A stretch of 64,000 nucleotides of DNA from Sphingobium estronivorans (GTDB taxonomy: Bacteria > Pseudomonadota > Alphaproteobacteria > Sphingomonadales > Sphingomonadaceae), in assembly GCF_008692605.1 (NCBI RefSeq), contig NZ_LFCT01000003.1, forward strand, positions 124,001 to 188,000. Reading direction: 5' to 3'. Made by a program: the position numbers and the translations under genes. Shown piece by piece: positions 47,176 to 55,608 of this stretch; position 1 is the stretch's first letter; every line of letters begins with the position of its first letter. The notes beneath the pieces were generated by a model. The model saw only the letters and a list, made by a program, of their open reading frames with translations, was not told the origin of the DNA and did not search any database.

Positions 47176-48561
47176 ATGAAGGCGGCGCGTCCGTCGCATA
47201 TTCTGGCATTTCTGCCGGTGCTTGCGGCGCTGACGCTGTCGCTCAGCTATTGGCCGGGCCTCGTTACCTATGATTCGGTGCGGCAATATGATCAGGCGCT
47301 GAGCGGCGCGTTCGACGACTGGCATCCGCCGATGATGGAGGGCATCTGGCGGCTGATCCTGCCCCTCTGGCCGGGGCCCGCGCCGATGCTGCTGTTGCAG
47401 CTGGGGCTTTATGGGGCGGGCATGGCGGGCGTCATCGTCTGGGCCTTGCGACGGGGACGGCCGGGGGTGGCGCTCGGCCTTGGCCTGTGCACGCTGCTGC
47501 CCCTGTCCGTCGCGCTGATGGGCGAGGTGTTGAAGGACAGCCTGATGGCAGGCGCGCTGACGGCGGCGGTGGCGCTGATGCTGCTGTCGCAGGAAAGCCG
47601 GTCCGTCCTGCCGCGGGCCGGCGCGGCGGTGCTGGTCGTATTTGCCGCGACCTTGCGGTTCAATGCCTTTCTGGCGGGCGTGCCGATCCTGCTGCTGGCG
47701 CTGGGGCCGGTCGTGCTGGTTTCGCGGATGCGGATGGCCGTGGGCGCGGCCGTCATGGCTGTGGCGCTGCTGATGGCCATGCCGCTGGCCAATCGGGCGT
47801 TGGGCGCGGAAGCGAGCGACGTCAATCTGTCGCTGGTGATCTTCGACCTCGCCGGAATCACCGAACAGGGCGGACAGGATGTCTTTCCCCCGATGCATGT
47901 CGCCAATCCGGTCGCAATAGTCCGCCACTGCTATACGCCGGTTAAATGGGACAGCTTTGCCTGGTGGGTCGATCCGCTCTGCCCGCTGAATTTCGAACAG
48001 GTCCGGCGGGACTTTCACGCCGCGCACGTCGACCCCCTGCCCTTCTGGATCGGGCAGATCGTCCGTCATCCCATCGCTTATGCGCAACACCGCCTCGCCC
48101 ATTGGAATATCAATGCCCGCTTCCGGGTCCATGATGAGGTCGAGCGGCCCGTGCAGCGGGAATCGGCGCCCAATGACTGGAATTTCCATGTGACGCCCGG
48201 CCCGGTGCTGAACTTCGTCGATGCGGCGGCGGTCGGAAGCGCCGATACGCCGCTCGGCTGGCCCTGCGCGTGGATGGCACTGGCCTTCGGGCTGATGCTG
48301 GCGGCGCGACGGATGGCGTCCGCACGGATCATCTGGATGCTGGCCGGATCGGCGCTCTTCTATGGGCTGGGCTACGCCATGCTCAGCGTAGCGTCAGAAC
48401 TGCGCTATTATCTCTGGACCATGATCGCGGCGGCGATGGCGACCGTGATCGCGCTGGGCGATTTTCCTGCCTTGCCCCGGTCGGCACGATGGCGCGCTGG
48501 GCTGGAGATCGCCCTGCCGACAATGGCGGTCCTGTCGGCGGCCACCCTGGGGCGGCTGTGA
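47176..48561 (+). CDS. Polytopic membrane protein, GT-C glycosyltransferase-like
   Basis: A 461-residue protein with about eleven hydrophobic segments. Early loops contain GLVTYDSVRQYDQAL and DWHPPMMEG, and MGEVLKDSLMAG follows; an acidic first loop with a downstream W-H-P motif is the pattern of GT-C membrane glycosyltransferases that use lipid-linked sugars. A large periplasmic loop lies at residues ~225-350. The gene starts 2 bp after the peptidoglycan synthase, suggesting a role in envelope glycans. I do not recognise a specific family. Confidence 0.6.
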   Translation: MKAARPSHILAFLPVLAALTLSLSYWPGLVTYDSVRQYDQALSGAFDDWHPPMMEGIWRLILPLWPGPAPMLLLQLGLYGAGMAGVIVWALRRGRPGVALGLGLCTLLPLSVALMGEVLKDSLMAGALTAAVALMLLSQESRSVLPRAGAAVLVVFAATLRFNAFLAGVPILLLALGPVVLVSRMRMAVGAAVMAVALLMAMPLANRALGAEASDVNLSLVIFDLAGITEQGGQDVFPPMHVANPVAIVRHCYTPVKWDSFAWWVDPLCPLNFEQVRRDFHAAHVDPLPFWIGQIVRHPIAYAQHRLAHWNINARFRVHDEVERPVQRESAPNDWNFHVTPGPVLNFVDAAAVGSADTPLGWPCAWMALAFGLMLAARRMASARIIWMLAGSALFYGLGYAMLSVASELRYYLWTMIAAAMATVIALGDFPALPRSARWRAGLEIALPTMAVLSAATLGRL

Positions 48562-48617
48562 CAAAACATGTGCCTGCGCCCTTTCTCATCCCTTTGTCCT
48601 GCCCTACATGGGTCTGG

Positions 48618-49040
48618 ATGAGCGCCCCCCTCTACAACAAGGACATTTTGCGGCTCGCCGCGAATATTCCCCATCACAAGCGGCTGCCCGACGCGCAGGC
48701 CAGCGTCGAGAAGCGTTCCCCTACCTGCGGGTCGCGGGTGACGGCGGACGCGCGGATGACCGATGGACGTCTCAGCGACATGGGGCTGGACGTGAAGGCG
48801 TGCGCGCTGGGCCAGGCATCGGCGTCGCTGATGGCGGCCCATGCCGTCGGCCTTACCGCCGATGAACTGGCCGAGGCGCGAGATCGCCTGACCGCCTATC
48901 TGGCGGGGACAAGCGAGGATCTGGATTTCTGGCCGGGGCTGGCGGTGCTGGCGCCGGCGCGGGGCTATCCGGCCCGCCATGCGTCGATCCGGCTGGGCTT
49001 CGAAGCCATTGCCGAAGCCGCCCGGATGGCCGACACCTGA
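48618..49040 (+). CDS. IscU/NifU-like protein lacking the third cluster cysteine
   Basis: A 140-residue protein of the IscU/NifU N-terminal fold. Two of the three cluster-binding cysteines are present, in RSPTCGSRV and VKACALGQASAS, but where IscU has KHCSxLA this protein has ARHASIRLG, with alanine for the third cysteine. It may hold a cluster differently or act in another way. The start ATG 48618 is the first that fits. Its stop overlaps the start of the Kef-type antiporter (TGATG), a surprising coupling. Confidence 0.78.
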   Translation: MSAPLYNKDILRLAANIPHHKRLPDAQASVEKRSPTCGSRVTADARMTDGRLSDMGLDVKACALGQASASLMAAHAVGLTADELAEARDRLTAYLAGTSEDLDFWPGLAVLAPARGYPARHASIRLGFEAIAEAARMADT

Positions 49041-50860
49041 TGCAGGGCCGGATGCCCCAGGCCACCGCCGGCCCCCTCTCCGCCACGGATGTCCTGCTGT
49101 CCGAAGGCGTCATCCTGCTCGGTGCGGCGGTGCTGTTCGTCATGCTGTTCCGCCGCTTCGGCCTGGGCGCCGTGCTTGGCTACCTCGTCGCGGGCGCGCT
49201 GGTCGGGCCGCAGGGACTGGGGCTGGTCGGCGGCGCGGAATCGAAGCTCGCCATTGCCGAGATCGGCATCGTGCTGCTGCTGTTCCTGGTCGGGCTCGAG
49301 CTTCATCCGGCGCGGCTCTGGCGACTGAAACGCGACATTTTCGCGCTGGGATTGATGCAGGTGGTGCTGTGCGGCTGCGTGTTGGCGGCGATCATCTTCT
49401 TCACGACCGGCTTCACCTGGGGCGCGGCGATTGCGCTGGGGCTGCCGCTGGCGCTTTCCTCCACCGCGCAGGTGCTGCCGGGCCTCAAGAGCAGCGGCCG
49501 CATCAACTCGCCCTTCGGCGAAAAAGTGTTTTCAATCCTGCTGTTCCAGGATCTCTCCATCGTTCCGCTCATCACCATCGTCGCCGCCCTGTCGCGCAAT
49601 CCGGACGACGCCGCCGGGCCGCCGGGATGGATGATGGCCGGCTATACGGTGGCCGCCATTGCCGGACTGGTGCTGGCCGGGCGCTTCATACTGCGTCCGC
49701 TGCTCCGCTTCGTGGGTCGGCTGGGCGAGCGGGAACTGTTCGTCGCGGTCGGACTGTTCACCGTGCTGGCGGCCGCATCGCTGATGCATGCGCTGCATCT
49801 TTCGACAGCGCTGGGCGCCTTTGTCGCAGGCGTGATGCTGGCCGATTCGCCCTACCGGCATGAGATCGAGGCGGATGTCGAACCCTTCCGCTCGATCCTG
49901 CTCGGCCTGTTCTTCCTGGCGGTCGGCATGGTGCTGGACCTGCGCGCGGTGGCCGCCAATCCCTTCTTCGTCCTCGGCATGGCAGCGGTGCTGGTCGCCA
50001 CCAAGGCAGCGCTCATCACCGGCCTCGCCCGGCTGTTCGGCATGGAAAGAAACCAGGCCATCGGCGCAGGCCTGCTGCTGAGTCAGGGCGGGGAGTTCGG
50101 CTTCGTGCTGTTCACTCAGGCGCAGAACGCCCTGCTGATCGCGCCGCAAGCCGCCAGCCTGTTCAGCGCCATCGTCACCTTCTCCATGGCGACGACGCCG
50201 TTCCTGATGCTGTTCGCGAGCCGGCTGGAATTTGCGAAGCCCAGGGACGGGCAGGACCTGCCCAAGCCCGACGACGCGCCGCGCGGCACGGCGATCATCG
50301 TCGGCTATGGCCGCTTCGGCCAGACAGTGGCGCAGATGCTGATGGGCCATGGCTTCGGCGTTGTCCTGATCGACAAGAAACCCTCCCAGATCGAAGTATC
50401 CAGCCAGTTCGACATGAAGGTCTATTATGGCGACGGCACGCGCATCGACCTGCTGCGCCGGTCGGGCGCGGAGGAGGCGCGGCTGATCGCCTTCTGCATC
50501 GACGATCCTTCACTCGACGGGCGGATGCTGGAACCGATTGCGGAGGCGTTTCCGCAGGCGGCGCTGGTGGTCCGGGCATTCGACCGGCGGCAATTGCTGG
50601 CCTTCAAGGATCTCGATCTGGCGGGCGTCGTGCGCGAAGTGTTCGAATCCGCCATTTGCATGGGCGTGCAGGCGATGCGGGCGCTGGGCGTGCCGAAGGA
50701 GGAGGTCGAGGAAGTCGAGCGCCAATATCGCGAAAATGATGCGCAACGCATGAGCCTGCAGATCGAACATGGCGATTTGCTGGCGGCCAAGGACTTGATG
50801 TACCGGCCCGGCAGGCGCATGCGCCTGCTGACGCGGGGCGAAGGAAAGGAAGAGGCATGA
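49040..50860 (+). CDS. Kef-type monovalent cation:proton antiporter (CPA2) with TrkA-N domain
   Basis: A 606-residue protein: about twelve membrane helices in residues 15-395, then a Rossmann RCK/TrkA-N domain starting AIIVGYGRFGQTVAQM near residue 415, and a helical tail. The membrane part has the CPA2 motifs GLELHPARLW and LLFQDLSIVPL. Related KefB/KefC proteins export potassium and are gated by glutathione adducts. It overlaps both neighbours, an IscU-like gene and a DUF423 gene. Confidence 0.88.
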   Translation: MQGRMPQATAGPLSATDVLLSEGVILLGAAVLFVMLFRRFGLGAVLGYLVAGALVGPQGLGLVGGAESKLAIAEIGIVLLLFLVGLELHPARLWRLKRDIFALGLMQVVLCGCVLAAIIFFTTGFTWGAAIALGLPLALSSTAQVLPGLKSSGRINSPFGEKVFSILLFQDLSIVPLITIVAALSRNPDDAAGPPGWMMAGYTVAAIAGLVLAGRFILRPLLRFVGRLGERELFVAVGLFTVLAAASLMHALHLSTALGAFVAGVMLADSPYRHEIEADVEPFRSILLGLFFLAVGMVLDLRAVAANPFFVLGMAAVLVATKAALITGLARLFGMERNQAIGAGLLLSQGGEFGFVLFTQAQNALLIAPQAASLFSAIVTFSMATTPFLMLFASRLEFAKPRDGQDLPKPDDAPRGTAIIVGYGRFGQTVAQMLMGHGFGVVLIDKKPSQIEVSSQFDMKVYYGDGTRIDLLRRSGAEEARLIAFCIDDPSLDGRMLEPIAEAFPQAALVVRAFDRRQLLAFKDLDLAGVVREVFESAICMGVQAMRALGVPKEEVEEVERQYRENDAQRMSLQIEHGDLLAAKDLMYRPGRRMRLLTRGEGKEEA

Positions 50861-51183
50861 TTGCGGTTCTGGCGGCCTTGTCCGCGGCTCTGGCGATTGG
50901 CGCGGGCGCCTTTGGCGCGCATGGAGCGGCGAATCCGCAAGCGGCGGAATGGCTGCGAACCGGTGGCCTCTACCAGTTGATCCACGGCGTCGGCGCGCTG
51001 GCGGTCATGGGGGTTGCGCGGGGACCGGCCGCGCTGATGCTGGCCGGCGCGGCGATCTTTGCCTTCACCCTCTATGCCATGGCGCTTGGGGCGCCGAAAT
51101 GGCTGGGTGCGGTGACGCCGGTCGGCGGGACGCTGATGATCGCGGCCTGGCTCTGGACGGCGTGGATCTATGGGCGCGGCTGA
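50857..51183 (+). CDS. DUF423 small membrane protein
   Basis: A 108-residue protein with four hydrophobic segments, matching the DUF423 (YgdD) family: GAGAFGAHG in the first loop and YQLIHGVGALAV are the characteristic blocks. Function unknown. The start overlaps the antiporter stop by 4 bp (ATGA), so it is the last gene of that operon. A 50-bp gap separates it from the Fur-family gene. Confidence 0.85.
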   Translation: MIAVLAALSAALAIGAGAFGAHGAANPQAAEWLRTGGLYQLIHGVGALAVMGVARGPAALMLAGAAIFAFTLYAMALGAPKWLGAVTPVGGTLMIAAWLWTAWIYGRG

Positions 51184-51233
51184 TGTCCCTGGTCGCCCTT
51201 GCCCCCGGCATCGCCGCAGCCTAGATTGACCCC

Positions 51234-51704
51234 ATGGCCGATCACCACCATCACGACCATCATGAACCGTCCGGCGCCAGTCTGGCCGATGCCGCCCGCG
51301 CCACGCTGGAAGCGGGCCAGGAACAATGGACGCCGATGCGCGCCGCCATTTTCGACGCGCTGGCGGCAGAGGAAACGCCCGCGTCGGCCTATGACATCGC
51401 CGATACCGTGTCCAAGGCGCGCGGCAAGCGGGTGGCGCCCAACAGCGTCTACCGCATCCTGGACCTGTTCGTGAGCAACAATATCGCGATGCGGGTGGAA
51501 AGCGCCAATGCCTATATCGCCAATGTGCATCCGGGCTGTCACCACGACTGCATCTTTCTGGTATGCACCCACTGTAAGCAAGCCACCCATGTCGACGACG
51601 ACAAGGTCACCGACAAGGTCCGCGCCGTCGCCCGGGGGGAAGGTTTTCAGCCGGAACGCCCCGTAATCGAGATATTGGGCACCTGCGCCAAGTGCGCAGC
51701 GTGA
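51234..51704 (+). CDS. zur: Fur family regulator, probably zinc-responsive (Zur)
   Basis: A 156-residue Fur-fold protein. Residues ~30-85 are the winged helix and two CxxC pairs, C111/C114 (CTHC) and C151/C154 (CAKC), form a structural zinc site. The N-terminus is a histidine stretch (DHHHHDHHEP) and HPGCHHDC precedes the first pair, favouring zinc as ligand. Zur is more likely than Fur on this pattern, though not certain. No zinc-uptake genes are adjacent. Confidence 0.78.
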   Translation: MADHHHHDHHEPSGASLADAARATLEAGQEQWTPMRAAIFDALAAEETPASAYDIADTVSKARGKRVAPNSVYRILDLFVSNNIAMRVESANAYIANVHPGCHHDCIFLVCTHCKQATHVDDDKVTDKVRAVARGEGFQPERPVIEILGTCAKCAA

Positions 51705-51753
51705 TGGAGACGTTGCGCTTCGCCTTCGAACGGCCTAGCGCACACCGGAGTCT

Positions 51754-53688
51754 ATGCCTTTCATGAACGATCGCCCCTCCACCCCGCTGCTCGACCAGAT
51801 TGTCTGGCCGTCGGACCTGCGCGCCCTCCAACCCGAACAGCTGCGGCAACTCGCCGATGAACTGCGGCAGGAAGTGATTTCCGCCGTCGGGGTGACGGGC
51901 GGGCATCTGGGGTCGGGGCTGGGCGTGGTGGAACTGACCGCCGCCATCCATTATGTGTTCAACACGCCCGACGACAAGCTGGTGTGGGATGTCGGGCATC
52001 AATGCTATCCCCACAAGGTCTTGACCGGGCGGCGAGACCGCATCCGCACCCTGCGCCAGGGCGGCGGTCTGAGCGGCTTCACCAAGCGCAGCGAGAGCGA
52101 ATTCGATCCCTTTGGCGCGGCGCACAGTTCCACTTCGATCAGTGCGGCCTTGGGCTTTGCGGTGGCCAACAAGCTGAGCGGCAAGCCCGGAAAGGCCATT
52201 GCCGTGATCGGCGACGGATCGATGTCGGCGGGCATGGCCTATGAGGCGATGAACAATGCACGGGAGGCGGGCAACCGGCTGATCGTGATCCTGAACGACA
52301 ATGACATGTCGATCGCTCCGCCGGTGGGAGGTCTCTCCGCCTATCTGGCGCGGCTGGTGTCGAGCCGGGAGTTCCTCGGCCTGCGCGACATCGCCAAGAA
52401 ACTGGCGCGCAAACTGCCCCGCCCGCTCCACAACGCCGCGCGCAAGACCGATTCCTTCGCCCGTGGCATGGCGATGGGCGGGACCTTGTTCGAGGAACTG
52501 GGCTTCTACTATGTCGGCCCGATCGACGGCCATAATCTCGACCAGTTGATCCCGGTTCTGGAAAATGTCCGCGATGCGGCGGAAGGCCCCTGCCTGATCC
52601 ATGTCGTGACGCAGAAGGGCAAGGGCTATGCCCCGGCCGAGGCGGCGGCGGACAAATATCATGGCGTGCAGAAATTCGACGTCGTCACCGGCACACAGGC
52701 GAAGGCACCACCCGGCCCGCCCAGCTATACCGGCGTCTTTGCCAAGGCACTGATCGCCGAAGCGACCCGCGACGAGACGATCTGCGCGATTACGGCCGCC
52801 ATGCCATCGGGGACAGGCCTCGATAAATTCGGGGAGGCTTTTCCCGACCGCGCCTTCGACGTGGGCATTGCCGAACAGCATGCCGTGACCTTTGCGGCAG
52901 GACTGGCCGCGCAGGGCATGCGGCCTTTCTGCGCGATCTACTCGACCTTCCTGCAACGCGCCTATGATCAGGTCGTCCATGATGTGGCGATCCAAAACCT
53001 GCCGGTGCGCTTCGCCATCGACCGCGCCGGACTGGTCGGCGCGGACGGATCGACCCATGCGGGCAGCTTCGACGTCACCTATCTTGCCACCCTGCCCAAT
53101 TTCGTGGTGATGGCGGCAGCGGATGAAGCCGAACTGGTCCATATGGTCCACACCTGCGCCGTGCATGACGATGGCCCGATCGCCGTCCGCTATCCGCGTG
53201 GCAATGGCGTGGGCGTCGCCTTGCCCGAAACGCCCGAGCGGCTGGAAATCGGCAAGGGTCGCATCGTGCGCGAGGGGCGTCAGGTGGCGATCCTCTCGCT
53301 CGGCACCAGGCTGGGGGAAGCGCTGAAGGCGGCCGAAGCACTGGAAGCGAAAGGCCTGTCGACCACGGTGGCGGACCTGCGCTTCGCCAAGCCGCTGGAT
53401 GAAGCGATGATCCGGCGACTGCTCACGACCCATGAGGTCGCCGTGACCGTCGAGGAAGGCGCCATTGGCGGCCTGGGCGCCCATGTGCTGACTCTGGCGA
53501 GCGATCTGGGGCTGATCGACAATGGTCTCAAGCTGCGGACGATGCGCCTGCCCGACATTTTCCAGGATCAGGACAAGCCGGAAAAACAATATGCCGACGC
53601 CCGGCTGGATGCTGACGCGATTACGGACACCGTGCTGACGGCGCTGCGCCATAACAGCGCGGGCGTTGGTGCCGAAGCGCGCGCGTGA
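51754..53688 (+). CDS. dxs: 1-deoxy-D-xylulose-5-phosphate synthase
   Basis: A 644-residue thiamine diphosphate enzyme making DXP from pyruvate and glyceraldehyde-3-phosphate, the entry to non-mevalonate isoprenoid synthesis. The cofactor motif is [16 protein letters not shown] near residue 153, the histidine block VGHQCYPHK precedes it, and [13 protein letters not shown] marks the second domain with its catalytic glutamate. Length is standard. ATG 51763 is an alternative start three codons in. It is a single transcriptional unit as far as can be seen. Confidence 0.96.
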   Translation: MPFMNDRPSTPLLDQIVWPSDLRALQPEQLRQLADELRQEVISAVGVTGGHLGSGLGVVELTAAIHYVFNTPDDKLVWDVGHQCYPHKVLTGRRDRIRTLRQGGGLSGFTKRSESEFDPFGAAHSSTSISAALGFAVANKLSGKPGKAIAVIGDGSMSAGMAYEAMNNAREAGNRLIVILNDNDMSIAPPVGGLSAYLARLVSSREFLGLRDIAKKLARKLPRPLHNAARKTDSFARGMAMGGTLFEELGFYYVGPIDGHNLDQLIPVLENVRDAAEGPCLIHVVTQKGKGYAPAEAAADKYHGVQKFDVVTGTQAKAPPGPPSYTGVFAKALIAEATRDETICAITAAMPSGTGLDKFGEAFPDRAFDVGIAEQHAVTFAAGLAAQGMRPFCAIYSTFLQRAYDQVVHDVAIQNLPVRFAIDRAGLVGADGSTHAGSFDVTYLATLPNFVVMAAADEAELVHMVHTCAVHDDGPIAVRYPRGNGVGVALPETPERLEIGKGRIVREGRQVAILSLGTRLGEALKAAEALEAKGLSTTVADLRFAKPLDEAMIRRLLTTHEVAVTVEEGAIGGLGAHVLTLASDLGLIDNGLKLRTMRLPDIFQDQDKPEKQYADARLDADAITDTVLTALRHNSAGVGAEARA

Positions 53689-53692
53689 TTTG

Positions 53693-53749
53693 GCAACCAA
53701 AAGGTTGCATTAATCGGTAAGCGGTCCATATTGGCAACCAGGAGGTTGC
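53693..53749 (+). promoter_or_regulatory. Two copies of operator GCAACC-N4-GGTTGC
   Basis: Perfect 6-bp inverted repeats with 4-base spacers lie at 53693-53708 and 53734-53749, 41 bp apart centre to centre (about four DNA turns). The second spans the AGGAGG ribosome binding site (53740-53745) of the SRPBCC gene. The natural binder is the ArsR protein encoded downstream, implying autoregulation; this is inference. Confidence 0.65.
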
Positions 53750-53753
53750 TGAT

Positions 53754-54209
53754 ATGACCGATTCCATCATCAAGACCATGGACATCGCCGCGCCCGTCGC
53801 AAAAGTGTGGGACGCGCTGACCGATCATGAGAAGTTCGGGGCCTGGTTCCGGGTCGCGCTGGACCAGCCCTTCGTCATGGGCCAGTCCTCGACCGGGCAT
53901 ATGACCTATCCCGGCTATGAACATTATCGCTGGGAAGCGCGGATCGTGGCGATCGAGCCGATGACCCGCTTTGCCTATGAATGGCCGGCGACCGGCGGCG
54001 ACAAGGCGCTGATGGAAAGTGGCGTGCCCGTGCCGGAATGGACGCTGGTCGAATTCGTGCTGGAACCCTTGGAAAATGGCACGCGGTTGACCGTGACCGA
54101 AAGCGGGTTCGACAAGGTGCCCGAGCCCCGGCGGAGCAATGTCATGCGCTCCAACGATGGCGGCTGGGCCGAACAGGTGAAGAATATTCGCGATTATGTT
54201 GAAGGGTGA
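53754..54209 (+). CDS. SRPBCC (AHSA1-like) domain protein
   Basis: A 151-residue single-domain START/Bet v1-like protein. IAAPVAKVWDALTDHEKFGAW at the start and EFVLEPLENGTRLTVTESGF near the end are typical of AHSA1-like SRPBCC proteins, which bind hydrophobic ligands in a deep cavity. The ligand is unknown. The ATG 53754 has a perfect AGGAGG 8 bases upstream that lies inside an operator. Its last 14 bases overlap the ArsR gene; such pairs are common, and the regulator may sense the same ligand. Confidence 0.85.
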   Translation: MTDSIIKTMDIAAPVAKVWDALTDHEKFGAWFRVALDQPFVMGQSSTGHMTYPGYEHYRWEARIVAIEPMTRFAYEWPATGGDKALMESGVPVPEWTLVEFVLEPLENGTRLTVTESGFDKVPEPRRSNVMRSNDGGWAEQVKNIRDYVEG

Positions 54210-54525
54210 GGACAGCCCTGCCCGGCTGTTCGCGGCTCTGGGCGATGCTACGCGGCTGGGTTTGATCGGGCGGCTTTCCGACGGTTCGGAACGCTCGATC
54301 GTCCAATTGGGCGATGGCTTGCCGATCAGTCGTCAGGCCGTGGCCAAGCACCTGGACGTTCTGTTGGGTGCCGGGCTGGTGCGCCGCACGAAGAGCGGGC
54401 GCGAGGTGCTGTTCACCCTGCGCCGGGAGGCTGTTGCGGAGGCTCAGGACTGGCTCCGCACGGTGGGGACCCAGTGGGACGATGCCCTGGGCCGGTTCAA
54501 GAATTTTATCGAGAACCAGCCCTGA
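54196..54525 (+). CDS. ArsR-family transcriptional regulator
   Basis: A 109-residue winged-helix repressor. LFAALGDATRLGLIGRLSDG (residues ~11-30) and the recognition helix SRQAVAKHLDVLLGAGLV are ArsR hallmarks. No cysteine is present, so it cannot be a thiolate-based arsenic or cadmium sensor of the classical type. It overlaps the SRPBCC gene by 14 bp. The two dyads at 53693-53749 are its likely binding sites. Confidence 0.88.
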   Translation: MLKGEDSPARLFAALGDATRLGLIGRLSDGSERSIVQLGDGLPISRQAVAKHLDVLLGAGLVRRTKSGREVLFTLRREAVAEAQDWLRTVGTQWDDALGRFKNFIENQP

Positions 54526-54535
54526 GTTTTTGCTT

Positions 54536-54949
54536 TTACGGCTGCGGCGTGGAGGCGCGGGCATCCTGCCCGTCGCCTTCCGGCGCGGCGATGATGTCGC
54601 GAGTGGTCGCGCCCTTTTCCACGACGTCCGTACCCGGATCGCCCGCGGAAGAGCGGATGCCCGCAGCGGCATTGGCGCGGCCGGCGGCGGTCAGGGTGCC
54701 GGTTTCAGCGGCACTGCGAGCGGAAGGGCCGCCGAACATGGCCTCCATCGCGGCCTTGCTCGAATCGACCGAGGCGGCCGCAGGCGTGCCCGGCGCGGGC
54801 GGGACCAGCGCGAAGTCCGGCGGGATCACCAGCGGAGCCTGACGCGAGACTGCAAACTCATCGGGACGGGCACGGTTGAACAGGCCGCCACCGCCGCCGC
54901 AGGCGGACAGCATGGAAATCAGGCCAGCGGCGAGGATCAGTTTACGCAT
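54536..54949 (-). CDS. DUF3035 putative lipoprotein
   Basis: A 137-residue lipoprotein: signal peptide with the lipobox LSAC (cysteine 17), a glycine stretch, then the DUF3035 core PDEFAVSRQAPLVIPPDF followed by ALVPP. The rest is Ala/Gly/Ser-rich and probably disordered. The family has no firmly known function; it is widespread next to lspA in alphaproteobacteria, as here, where its ATG overlaps the lspA stop (TAATG). LspA would itself process it, a fitting pairing. Confidence 0.85.
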   Translation of the reverse strand: MRKLILAAGLISMLSACGGGGGLFNRARPDEFAVSRQAPLVIPPDFALVPPAPGTPAAASVDSSKAAMEAMFGGPSARSAAETGTLTAAGRANAAAGIRSSAGDPGTDVVEKGATTRDIIAAPEGDGQDARASTPQP

Positions 54950-55461
54950 TAGTTCAATGACTCCGTCTTTGCGCCCTTCTCGCGCAGCAGAAGCGCCCGC
55001 GCAAGCAGGATCAGCACGCCGAAAGTGATGGCCGCATCCGCCAGGTTGAAAATCAGGAAGGGCCGCCACTCACCGAAATGCAGGTCGGCATAATCGACCA
55101 CATAACCCAGCCGCACGCGGTCCATGATATTGCCGATGGCGCCGCCCAGCACCAGACCGAGGGCCGCGACATCCTGCCGCGCTTTTTCGCGCCACATCCA
55201 CACGCTCACAAAGCCCGCGATCAACATGGTCATGCCGACCAGTATCCAGCGCATGGCATTGGTGTCCGCATGGAAAAAGCCCATCGAAACGCCCCGATTT
55301 TCCAGCCAGTGCAGGCGAAAGATCGGCAGGATTTCAATACCGTCATCCATCCGGCTTTTCAGCGCCAGCGGATAGGTGACGGTATATTTGACGAGTTGGT
55401 CGAGCACGAGCGTGACGATCGCCACGGCCAGGCCCAGCGGACGGTGATGGACAGTCGCCAT
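54949..55461 (-). CDS. lspA: Signal peptidase II (lipoprotein signal peptidase)
   Basis: A 170-residue inner-membrane aspartyl protease with four helices, cleaving prolipoproteins before the lipid-modified cysteine. Catalytic aspartates are D114 (GNIMDRVRLG) and D142 (FNLADAAITFG). The conserved asparagine loop reads ENRGVSMGFF, slightly unlike the usual NxGAAF. ATG 55461 begins the family-like N-terminus; the frame stays open to 55536. It follows ileS at 147 bp and is coupled to the DUF3035 gene. Confidence 0.92.
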   Translation of the reverse strand: MATVHHRPLGLAVAIVTLVLDQLVKYTVTYPLALKSRMDDGIEILPIFRLHWLENRGVSMGFFHADTNAMRWILVGMTMLIAGFVSVWMWREKARQDVAALGLVLGGAIGNIMDRVRLGYVVDYADLHFGEWRPFLIFNLADAAITFGVLILLARALLLREKGAKTESLN

Positions 55462-55563
55462 CAGCGCGCTGCCGGATAGGATTTGGGTGACATGGGTGAC
55501 ACGATGAGGTCCTGAAAAACCGCCATTTTTCTTCAATTTTCCTACAGGCGAGAAATCGACGTC

Positions 55564-55592
55564 GGGGCTATAGCGCAGAGAAGGGGCTATAG
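55564..55592. repeat. Two direct repeats GGGGCTATAG, 19 bp apart
   Basis: Identical 10-base copies at 55564-55573 and 55583-55592 lie in the 147-bp gap between ileS and lspA. A spacing close to two DNA turns would suit a regulator bound as two subunits, but nothing else supports that. The gap shows no clear terminator. Confidence 0.4.
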
Positions 55593-55608
55593 GACAGGGC
55601 CTTTTGCG

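Noticed and set aside
45080-47209. A 709-residue minus-strand frame opposite the peptidoglycan synthase
   Set aside because: It is antisense to a gene with every catalytic motif intact and has no motif itself.
51607-53700. A 697-residue minus-strand frame opposite dxs
   Set aside because: Same pattern of antisense shadow; dxs is unquestionable.
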